Below, one piece after another: positions 1-6,003 of a stretch of 8,255 bases of DNA. The translations under genes were made by a program, and so were the position numbers. The notes below the pieces were generated by a model. It saw nothing but the letters and a program-made list of their open reading frames with translations, searched no databases and was not told where the DNA came from. Origin of the DNA: Candidatus Cloacimonadota bacterium (lineage in GTDB: Bacteria > Cloacimonadota > Cloacimonadia > Cloacimonadales > TCS61); NCBI GenBank assembly GCA_003647825.1, contig QMNP01000057.1, forward strand, positions 1 through 8,255. Direction: 5' to 3'. The stretch's first letter is position 1, and each line of letters opens with the position of its first letter.

Positions 1-52
1 CTGTATCCCACTTGACAAGGGGAAGATAGAGAAAAGGAATTTATATGAATGA
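1..52 (+). CDS. possible C-terminal tail of an upstream gene (partial)
   Basis: Reading from base 2, the frame is open from the left edge to a TGA at 50-52 and would encode a hydrophilic end, CIPLDKGKIEKRNLYE. The other two forward frames close earlier, at 13-15 and 27-29. If real, this gene overlaps the next start codon (ATG at 45) by 8 bases, an arrangement common in translationally coupled operons. Sixteen codons are too few to identify a family, and an open frame this short can occur by chance. The alternative is that bases 1-44 are simply an untranslated leader. Confidence 0.3.
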   Translation, partial: CIPLDKGKIEKRNLYE

Positions 53-695
53 TTTTGAAAAACAATGGCTTCGTAAATTAGAGATCGGTTTACAAAAAAT
101 TGGAAGAGAAGACCTGTTTGAGACGGTAAATAAATCACATCAAGAAAATATTGGTTGGTCAGAAAGACTGATGATAATTCTGAATAGTGAACTTGCAGAA
201 GATGAAGTTATAGATGTAATGTGTGGTTGTGCGTGTTTAGCACCCAAAGATTACTTAACAATATTGCGTGATGAATATGAGACAACAAATGATCTACAAT
301 TTGTTCATCAACTATTGCAGCAATATTTTGAAAAAACAATTAAAACATATAAAGATCTAAATGACAAACAACTAAAATACATTATCGACAATGATATGGG
401 AATGGCTGGAAAACTTGAAGGCAGTACAATTACTGCGGTAAAGATCCCAAAAGAGTTCCACAAATATTTCCAAACTGAAGATCCTGTAAAAAAGCGTTAT
501 CATTATTGTCATTGTCCACGCATTCGCGAAGCCTTAAAAGATGAAGATAAGCCTGTAGATAAAAATTACTGCTACTGCGGTGCAGGATTTTACAGAGATA
601 TCTGGGAATTCATTCTTCAGCGCCCGGTAAAAGTGAGAATAGTTGAATCACTTCTGCAGGGTGATGAACACTGTAAAATTAAAATATATCTATAG
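45..695 (+). CDS. cysteine-rich cytoplasmic protein, DUF6144/V4R-like (function unknown)
   Basis: This 216-residue soluble protein has no signal peptide or membrane helix. The start is supported by an AAGGA ribosome site at 34-38, six bases upstream. Eight cysteines are clustered: C60, C62 and C64 (CGCAC), C155 and C157 (YCHC), C176 and C178 (YCYCGAGF), and C210 near the end (GDEHC). The N-terminal 120 residues look helical. The C-terminal part has the pattern YCxCGxGFYxxxWE, RPVKVxxVESLLxGDxxC, KIxIYL. From memory this resembles DUF6144-type and V4R/ATC-hydrolase-like small-molecule or metal-binding proteins, but I could not search. The paired cysteines suggest metal binding, which is inference. 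It ends 12 bases before permease 1, so co-transcription and a sensory or accessory role are plausible but unproven. Confidence 0.85.
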   Translation: MNDFEKQWLRKLEIGLQKIGREDLFETVNKSHQENIGWSERLMIILNSELAEDEVIDVMCGCACLAPKDYLTILRDEYETTNDLQFVHQLLQQYFEKTIKTYKDLNDKQLKYIIDNDMGMAGKLEGSTITAVKIPKEFHKYFQTEDPVKKRYHYCHCPRIREALKDEDKPVDKNYCYCGAGFYRDIWEFILQRPVKVRIVESLLQGDEHCKIKIYL

Positions 696-707
696 AAGTG
701 AGGAACT

Positions 708-3116
708 ATGTTTAAGAATTACTTGAAAATTGCTTATCGAAATATCATAAAACAAAAAACCTATTCAATTATTAACATCTTTGGATTGGCTTTGGGATTA
801 ACAGCCTGTATTTTAGTCGGATTATACATTTACCAGGATTTCAACTATGATAACTACCATGCAAATGGTGAAAATATCTATCGTGTGAGTGTAGAAATTG
901 TTACTCCGAATGAAACTTTCAATGTTGCAGAAACACCTGCCCTGGTGGCACCAACTTTAAAGCAGAATTATCCTGAAATCGATAAAATTTCCCGGATCTT
1001 TTTTGCCAAAAACGATCTTATTACTTACGAAAAAAACAAATTCTATGAAGATGAAATAATCTTTGCGGATGAAGATTTTTTTAAGATCTTCAGCTACATT
1101 ACATTACAAGGAAATCCCAATACGTTCTTACAAAAAGATAATTCTGTTGTGATAACCAGAAAAATGGCTGATAAATATTTTGGTACAGAAAATCCAGTGG
1201 GCAAAACCCTCAATTATAATAACAGGATCGATCTGGAAGTTGTTGGTGTTATAGAAAATGTGCCTGTAAATTCACATTTCACCTTTGATATGGTAATAAC
1301 ATATAATTCTCTTGTTCAACTTCCGCAAGGTATATATTTAGATCAATGGGGTGCAACCTTTGGTTCTTACACTTATGTGCTAATGCATAAGGGAATTGAT
1401 CTTGATAAATTCATGGAAAAAGCTGGTCCTTTCCTTACAGAAAAAATGGAAACATTCGATAGAGTTCATGAAAATGTAATTTTACAACCACTCGAATCAA
1501 TTCATATGTTTTCTAACCTTGAAGATGAAATAAATCCAAATAGTTCGACCACCTACATATTAATCATAGGATCGATTTCTCTTTTCATACTAATATTAGC
1601 GTGCATCAATTTTGTGAATTTAACAACAGCTCGAGCTGTAAAAAGAGCAAGAGAGATCGGTGTGAGAAAAGTGTTTGGTGCACTTAGATTACAATTAGTT
1701 CGTCAATTTCTGGGGGAATCTATCATAACCACTTTGATAGCTCTATTATTTGCCTTTGTGTTTGTAGAACTTTTCATCCCGCCTTTTTCTCAGTTAATTG
1801 GAACAACTCTTATCTACAACTGTTTTGATAATATTTTTACTCTGCTCATTATCCTGGCTGCAACTCTTGTCATAGGAATTTTAGCTGGTTTATATCCAGC
1901 CTTTGTACTCACACATTTCCAACCAGCCCTGGTAATGAAAGGTGCGACCAAACAAGGAAAAAGTGGTTCTGCGATCTTGCGGAAAACTCTGGTTCTATTC
2001 CAGTTTTCTATTTCCATCATTCTCATCATTTTCACAATTCTTATCAATAAACAGATCAATTTTATGCGAAATTTCGACATGGGATTTGATCAAGAACAGG
2101 TTGTTGTACTTAAAACTCCAGAAAGAATGTCCAATAATTTTGAAACTATTAAAGAAGAAATAAATGCAATTCCCGGAGTTATTGAATCTTCTGCAAGTTT
2201 GGGTATTCCTATGCAGAATAGCGGATTTGGAACGAATCTGAGCCCATATGCTGATTCTGAAGATGATGAATTTTCTGTATCTATAAAGATGATAGACTCT
2301 GAATACCTGGATTTCTACCAGATTCCACTGTTGGCAGGCAGAAAACTTACTGAGACTGATGAAGCGAATTATGCATCTGTAACCGTTGTGAATGAAGCAA
2401 CCGTAAAAAAACTTGGTTTTGCCAACAATAATGATGCCCTGGGACACAACTACACAATTGGTTTGAGTGATGGTGTAAAAAGATTTTCACCTGAGATCGT
2501 AGGAGTTGTTCAGGATTTTCATTTCACTTCACTGCACGAAGAAGTATCTCCTCTTTTATTCATGTATTGGTATTTTCTATTTCAGGAAGTCTCTATCAAG
2601 ATCAGTCCACAAAATGTTCCTGAAACTATTAAAGAGATTAAACAGGTATGGGAAAAGTTCTATCCCGAACATCCTTTTGTTTATTCTTTCTTGGATGAAG
2701 ATATAGATAAAATGTATAAAGCCGAAGAAAGATCTTTTCTGGTAATCTCTACTTTCTCTGTATTAGCTATCCTCATAGCTTGTATGGGGCTTCTGGGGCT
2801 TACTTTCTATACTACTGAGCAGCGTCGCAAAGAAATAGGAATTCGCAAGATCTTAGGAGCTTCGATTCCCAATATTGTTAAAAACATATCTTTAGAATAC
2901 TTAAAATTAGTGCTTATTTCCAATGCTATCGCCTGGCCTTTGAGTTATTATATGATGAATAAATGGCAGGCAAGTTTTCCATATAAGGTAAATATAAGCT
3001 TTAGTATATTTCTCATGGCTGGTGGAATTGCCTTGCTGATCTCATTTATTACTATTGGTTATACTGTTATTCGCAGTTCATATAGCAATCCTATAGAAAG
3101 TATAAGGTATGAGTAA
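708..3116 (+). CDS. MacB/FtsX-family ABC transporter permease 1
   Basis: This 802-residue inner-membrane permease has the duplicated (1+3)+(1+3) helix layout. The first helix is at about 21-43, followed by a MacB-type periplasmic domain at about 45-280. Helices at about 282-305, 335-357 and 378-401 close the first half. The second half has a helix at 425-447, a second periplasmic domain at 450-675, and helices at about 677-700, 728-748 and 764-787. Cytoplasmic coupling motifs that contact the ATPase follow the second helix of each half: REIGVRKVFGA (315-325) and KEIGIRKILGAS (708-719). The C-terminus NPIESIRYE is typical of the family. A GAGGA ribosome site at 700-704 sits unusually close to the ATG, three bases away. 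There is no ATPase domain, so it needs a separate LolD/MacB-type ATPase. The substrate cannot be told from sequence. Confidence 0.95.
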   Translation: MFKNYLKIAYRNIIKQKTYSIINIFGLALGLTACILVGLYIYQDFNYDNYHANGENIYRVSVEIVTPNETFNVAETPALVAPTLKQNYPEIDKISRIFFAKNDLITYEKNKFYEDEIIFADEDFFKIFSYITLQGNPNTFLQKDNSVVITRKMADKYFGTENPVGKTLNYNNRIDLEVVGVIENVPVNSHFTFDMVITYNSLVQLPQGIYLDQWGATFGSYTYVLMHKGIDLDKFMEKAGPFLTEKMETFDRVHENVILQPLESIHMFSNLEDEINPNSSTTYILIIGSISLFILILACINFVNLTTARAVKRAREIGVRKVFGALRLQLVRQFLGESIITTLIALLFAFVFVELFIPPFSQLIGTTLIYNCFDNIFTLLIILAATLVIGILAGLYPAFVLTHFQPALVMKGATKQGKSGSAILRKTLVLFQFSISIILIIFTILINKQINFMRNFDMGFDQEQVVVLKTPERMSNNFETIKEEINAIPGVIESSASLGIPMQNSGFGTNLSPYADSEDDEFSVSIKMIDSEYLDFYQIPLLAGRKLTETDEANYASVTVVNEATVKKLGFANNNDALGHNYTIGLSDGVKRFSPEIVGVVQDFHFTSLHEEVSPLLFMYWYFLFQEVSIKISPQNVPETIKEIKQVWEKFYPEHPFVYSFLDEDIDKMYKAEERSFLVISTFSVLAILIACMGLLGLTFYTTEQRRKEIGIRKILGASIPNIVKNISLEYLKLVLISNAIAWPLSYYMMNKWQASFPYKVNISFSIFLMAGGIALLISFITIGYTVIRSSYSNPIESIRYE

Positions 3117-3121
3117 CGTAA

Positions 3122-3141
3122 CGCAAAGCTCCGACTTTGCG
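3122..3141. repeat. inverted repeat just after the permease 1 stop
   Basis: CGCAAAG (3122-3128) pairs with CTTTGCG (3135-3141) around the six-base loop CTCCGA, five bases after the TAA of permease 1. The 3' flank is A-rich on the + strand, so this is not a rho-independent terminator for permease 1. It may still act as an mRNA 3' stabilising hairpin. Confidence 0.7.
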
Positions 3142-3181
3142 AAAATAAAATATGAAATCAGGAAATGAAAAATTTATTCTT

Positions 3182-3205
3182 GTTCTCAAAGTACTCTTTG
3201 GGAAC
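3182..3205. repeat. inverted repeat, TTCTCAAAG type
   Basis: GTTCTCAAAG (3182-3191) pairs with CTTTGGGAAC (3196-3205) around the loop TACT. This gives a ten-base-pair stem with one T·G wobble. The TCTCAAAG/CTTTGGGG arm recurs at 5711-5732 in the spacer before permease 3, marking it as a member of a dispersed repeat family. Confidence 0.75.
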
Positions 3206-3221
3206 GCAAAAAACGCAAGAA

Positions 3222-3242
3222 TTTCCAAGACGAACTTGGGAA
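3222..3242. repeat. degenerate copy of the ACGAA-loop hairpin
   Basis: TTTCCAAG (3222-3229) pairs with CTTGGGAA (3235-3242) around the loop ACGAA, with one T·G pair. Bases 3225-3245 are identical over 21 positions to 5797-5817 in the downstream tandem repeat. The left arm has lost one C relative to the perfect downstream copies. Confidence 0.75.
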
Positions 3243-3268
3243 CAAACAGTGACAAAATAACAGTAAGG

Positions 3269-3282
3269 TTTGCCATGGCAAA
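3269..3282. repeat. perfect 14-base palindrome upstream of permease 2
   Basis: TTTGCCATGGCAAA is its own reverse complement and ends 21 bases before the permease 2 start at 3304. It could be a protein-binding site or one more member of the short dispersed palindromes. The sequence alone does not decide. Confidence 0.7.
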
Positions 3283-3303
3283 TCCGAGTAAATGGTATTA
3301 ATT

Positions 3304-5664
3304 ATGTTTAAAAATTACCTGAAAATTGCCTTTCGCAAAATAATCAGAGAAAAAGGTTTTTCGCTCATCAATCTGATAGGGTTAGCGGTGGGAATGACTG
3401 CTTGCTTACTCATCCTTTTCTGGCTGCGGGATGAATTCAGTTTCGATAAATTTAATGCGAATTTCGATTCGATTTATCGTGTAATTCACGAGCAGAAATT
3501 TGATGATCAAACAATCCACAGTTCCAAAGCTCCAGTTCCTTTGGGTCCAGCTCTGGCAGAAAACTTCCCCGATATAATAAACTATACAAGATACGGAACT
3601 TTTGTTGGTGAAGTTTTGATAGAATTTGAAGAAAATGCTTTTTACGAATTGGGTGGAGCTTATCTCGATCCTTCATATTTCGAAATGTTCACGATTGATT
3701 TCCTTCGAGGTGACCAGGCAAATATTTTTCCGGATCGCTACAGCATGGTGATCACCGAGTCAATTGCTAAAAAGTATTTTGGTGAAGAAGATCCCATTGG
3801 AAAATCTCTGGAATTAGAAAATATCGTTCCCCTCAAAATAACAGGTATTATCAAAGATCTTCCACAGAACTCTCATCTTCAATTCGACTTTGCTGTTCCA
3901 TTTACGCTTTATGAAGCCTGGGGTGCAGATCTATCCGATTGGAAAAGCTGGCCGGCATATACGTATATTCAGGTTACAGATGGAACTGCAATGGAGCAGT
4001 TAAATGAAAAAATCTCTAATTTCCTGCAGGATAAAATACCAGACAATAGAGATAACATCTATCTGCAACCACTGGGAAAAATCCACCTTTATTCAAATTA
4101 TGCTTACGATAGTCCGGCAATTCTTGGTAGTATAAATAATGTTTATATTTTTACTTTGATCGGCTTTTTCATTTTGGTGATTGCCTGTATTAATTTCATC
4201 AATCTAACCACAGCCGGGTCCTTGAAAAGAACTCGTGAAATCGGTTTGCGAAAAGTTGTTGGGGCAAGTCGCGGCAGCCTGATTCAGCAGTTTCTGGGTG
4301 AGACCATTATCCTTACAATAATCGCTTTTGTGCTTTCTATTGCCTTAATAGAATTAAGCATGCCGTATTTCAATCAGCTGGCCGGCAAGAATTTGATTGT
4401 TAACTTGAAAGATGTTAAAATAATTATCGGAGCATTCCTCATAATACTTTTCACAGGATTATTTTCCGGATTGTATCCAGCTTTCTTTTTATCATCTTTC
4501 AAACCTGTGAAAACACTAAAAGGGACATTAAAATTTGGAGCAAAAAGCACCTTCCTCAGAAAAGGACTGATCGTATTCCAATTCTTTCTTTCAGTAACTC
4601 TTATCATAAGTACAATGATCGTGTTCAAACAGTTAAAGTTCATTCAAAACAAAGAACTCGGTTATAATACAGATCATGTGGTCTGCATTCAAAGCAGACC
4701 GGGAATGTATCGAAATTATCGAACCTTCAAAGAAAACCTGCTTCGGAATGCCAGCATTGTTGATGTAACTGCTACATCGGAAGAAAAAGGACCGATTCCT
4801 TTAAATCCGGGAAGTTTCAGTTGGAAAGGAAAAAACCCGGCTGAGAATCCGAATTTTGCTCTTTCGGAAGTTGACTTTGACTACTTTAAAACCATGCAGA
4901 TCAAAATTGTGAAAGGACGCAGTTTCTCAAAAGAGCTGGCGTCGGATTCTTCTGCAGTTGTAATAAATGAAGCAGCCGTAAAAGTAATGGGAATGACAGA
5001 TCCCATTGGAGAACAATTCAAACTTCATGGAAAACTGCATACAATTATAGGTGTGAACAAAGACGTACATCTAAATTCACTTCACATGTCGATAGAACCG
5101 GTTGTTACCAGGATCTACACTTACCTTCCCTTCAGTCTTTTCATTCGAATCAGTTCGGTAGATCTATCTAAATCTCTGAAAACTATTGAAGAAGAATGGT
5201 ATAAGATCGTTCCGGATTTTCCATTTGTTTACACTTTCCTGGATGAGCGAGTTGCCGGAATGTATAAATATGAACAGGAAATATCTAAGATATTTACCTT
5301 CTTTGCATTTCTAGCAATCTTCATATCCTGTCTTGGCTTGTTTGGTCTGGCTACCTTCACAGCGGAATCACGCACCAGAGAAATTGGGGTGAGAAAAGTA
5401 CTCGGCTCTTCTGCAAAAGAAATTGTATTTCTTTTATCAAGAGATTTCGCTAAATGGGTTCTGCTTGGAACTATCATAGCCTGGCCTGTATCCTGGTTCG
5501 GAATGAACCTCTGGCTTCAATCTTTTGCCTACAAAACTCAAATAGGTTTCTGGGTATTTGTTCTTTCGGGATTACTGGCTTTAATAGTTGCTTTCGTTAC
5601 GATCAGTTTCCGCACGTTCAAAGCCGCTGGAGCAAATCCAGTTGAGAGTTTGAAATATGAATAA
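3304..5664 (+). CDS. MacB/FtsX-family ABC transporter permease 2
   Basis: This 786-residue protein is a paralogue of permeases 1 and 3. An in-frame ATG lies 12 bases upstream at 3292, but 3304 gives MFKNYLKIAFRK, which aligns exactly with the other two N-termini, so 3304 is preferred. Neither start has a clear Shine-Dalgarno sequence. A helix at about 21-42 precedes the first periplasmic domain (45-275). Helices follow at about 279-301, 331-352 and 373-396. The second half has a helix at 420-440, a periplasmic domain at about 445-660, and helices at about 662-686, 714-735 and 748-769. Coupling motifs are REIGLRKVVGAS (311-322) and REIGVRKVLGSS (692-703). The end NPVESLKYE is canonical. It lacks an ATP-binding domain. 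The substrate is unknown. Confidence 0.95.
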   Translation: MFKNYLKIAFRKIIREKGFSLINLIGLAVGMTACLLILFWLRDEFSFDKFNANFDSIYRVIHEQKFDDQTIHSSKAPVPLGPALAENFPDIINYTRYGTFVGEVLIEFEENAFYELGGAYLDPSYFEMFTIDFLRGDQANIFPDRYSMVITESIAKKYFGEEDPIGKSLELENIVPLKITGIIKDLPQNSHLQFDFAVPFTLYEAWGADLSDWKSWPAYTYIQVTDGTAMEQLNEKISNFLQDKIPDNRDNIYLQPLGKIHLYSNYAYDSPAILGSINNVYIFTLIGFFILVIACINFINLTTAGSLKRTREIGLRKVVGASRGSLIQQFLGETIILTIIAFVLSIALIELSMPYFNQLAGKNLIVNLKDVKIIIGAFLIILFTGLFSGLYPAFFLSSFKPVKTLKGTLKFGAKSTFLRKGLIVFQFFLSVTLIISTMIVFKQLKFIQNKELGYNTDHVVCIQSRPGMYRNYRTFKENLLRNASIVDVTATSEEKGPIPLNPGSFSWKGKNPAENPNFALSEVDFDYFKTMQIKIVKGRSFSKELASDSSAVVINEAAVKVMGMTDPIGEQFKLHGKLHTIIGVNKDVHLNSLHMSIEPVVTRIYTYLPFSLFIRISSVDLSKSLKTIEEEWYKIVPDFPFVYTFLDERVAGMYKYEQEISKIFTFFAFLAIFISCLGLFGLATFTAESRTREIGVRKVLGSSAKEIVFLLSRDFAKWVLLGTIIAWPVSWFGMNLWLQSFAYKTQIGFWVFVLSGLLALIVAFVTISFRTFKAAGANPVESLKYE

Positions 5665-5695
5665 AGAGTCGGCTTTGAGTGTAGCGAGAAACGAT
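5663..5695. repeat. collapsed partial copy of the 123-base repeat
   Basis: AAAGAGTCGGCTTTG (5663-5677) matches the left part of the full repeat at 5715-5729. GAGAAACGAT (5686-5695) matches a later part at 5783-5792. The roughly 50 bases between them are missing. It overlaps the stop codon of permease 2 and looks like a deleted or ancestral repeat unit leading into the two full units. Confidence 0.55.
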
Positions 5696-5791
5696 CTCCA
5701 TCTTTCATTTTCTCAAAGAGTCGGCTTTGGGGGATTTGGCTTTGCAGGATGCAAAACGAATCAATTCTTCTTGCTGAGCCATGAGAAACGA

Positions 5792-5816
5792 TGTTCCCAA
5801 GACGAACTTGGGAACA
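5792..5816. repeat. perfect hairpin, unit 1 of the tandem repeat
   Basis: TGTTCCCAAG (5792-5801) pairs with CTTGGGAACA (5807-5816) around the loop ACGAA, a ten-base-pair stem without mismatch. No T-run follows on either strand, so it is not a standard intrinsic terminator. Confidence 0.8.
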
Positions 5817-5914
5817 AGAAAAATCTTTCATTTTCTCAAAGAGTCGGCTTTAGGGGATTTGGCTTTGCAGGATGCAAAACGAATCATTTCTTCATGCTGA
5901 ACTATGAGAAACGA

Positions 5915-5939
5915 TGTTCCCAAGACGAACTTGGGAACA
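5915..5939. repeat. perfect hairpin, unit 2 of the tandem repeat
   Basis: This is an exact second copy of the ten-base-pair hairpin with loop ACGAA, 123 bases downstream of the first. It lies 64 bases before the start of permease 3, within the presumed leader of that gene. Confidence 0.8.
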
Positions 5940-5990
5940 AGAAAAGCTATTGTGTTAAGGAATCAGAAGCAATAATTTATATAATAATAT

Positions 5991-5995
5991 AAGGA
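5991..5995 (+). promoter_or_regulatory. ribosome binding site of permease 3
   Basis: AAGGA lies eight bases before the ATG at 6004 and fixes that start, which also aligns with the N-termini of permeases 1 and 2. The 45 bases after the tandem repeat are A/T-rich and include a TATAAT at 5980-5985. No matching -35 hexamer stands at the usual spacing. Confidence 0.7.
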
Positions 5996-6003
5996 CGGAT
6001 AAT

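Larger units (their letters stand above)
3117..3303. other. repeat-bearing spacer between permeases 1 and 2
   Basis: These 187 bases contain no credible gene. They carry four inverted repeats in a row, at 3122-3141, 3182-3205, 3222-3242 and 3269-3282. Part of the spacer (about 3181-3245) has the same order of elements as the 123-base repeat upstream of permease 3: a TTCTCAAAG hairpin, a GCAAAA-rich linker, then a hairpin with loop ACGAA. It therefore looks like a shortened, diverged copy. None of the hairpins is followed by a T-run, so they do not read as intrinsic terminators. Confidence 0.7.
5700..5945. repeat. two tandem 123-base direct repeats
   Basis: Units at 5700-5822 and 5823-5945 differ at only five positions (5729/5852, 5764/5887, 5771/5894, 5778/5901 and 5780/5903), about 96% identity. 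Each holds a TCTCAAAG/CTTTGGGG hairpin (5711-5732 in unit 1, weakened by the first difference in unit 2), a TTTGCA-GGA-TGCAAA hairpin (5741-5755), and a perfect hairpin with loop ACGAA. The unit length is 41 codons, so one + frame (5657-5992) stays open. All five differences change an amino acid in that frame, which argues against a coding role. The array fills most of the 339-base spacer 5665-6003. Confidence 0.9.

Noticed and set aside
12..17. TTGACA as a -35 promoter element for the cysteine-rich gene
   Set aside because: No -10-like hexamer stands about 17 bases downstream, where the ribosome site lies instead.
3091..3276. Minus-strand open frame of 61 codons across the permease 1/2 spacer
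   Set aside because: It is a translation of the inverted repeats, begins inside the palindrome at 3269-3282 and overlaps the end of permease 1. Nothing suggests a real protein.
5792..5816. Strong hairpin as a rho-independent terminator
   Set aside because: No T-run follows the stem on either strand, and the same hairpin recurs 123 bases on as part of a repeat, so a repeat element is the simpler reading.
5538..5831. Minus-strand open frame of 97 codons
   Set aside because: It runs antisense to the end of permease 2 and through the repeat spacer. Its composition is unlike a protein family and it has no support.
5700..5945. CRISPR array
   Set aside because: Only two contiguous long units with no unique spacers between them; this is a plain tandem duplication.
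5980..5985. TATAAT as a promoter -10 element for permease 3
   Set aside because: No acceptable -35 hexamer lies 16-18 bases upstream, and TATAAT arises easily in this A/T-rich stretch.
5657..5992. Open frame encoding two 41-residue repeats, overlapping the end of permease 2
   Set aside because: It exists because the DNA repeat length is a multiple of three. All five differences between units are non-synonymous, the start lacks a ribosome site, and the content is palindromic repeat.
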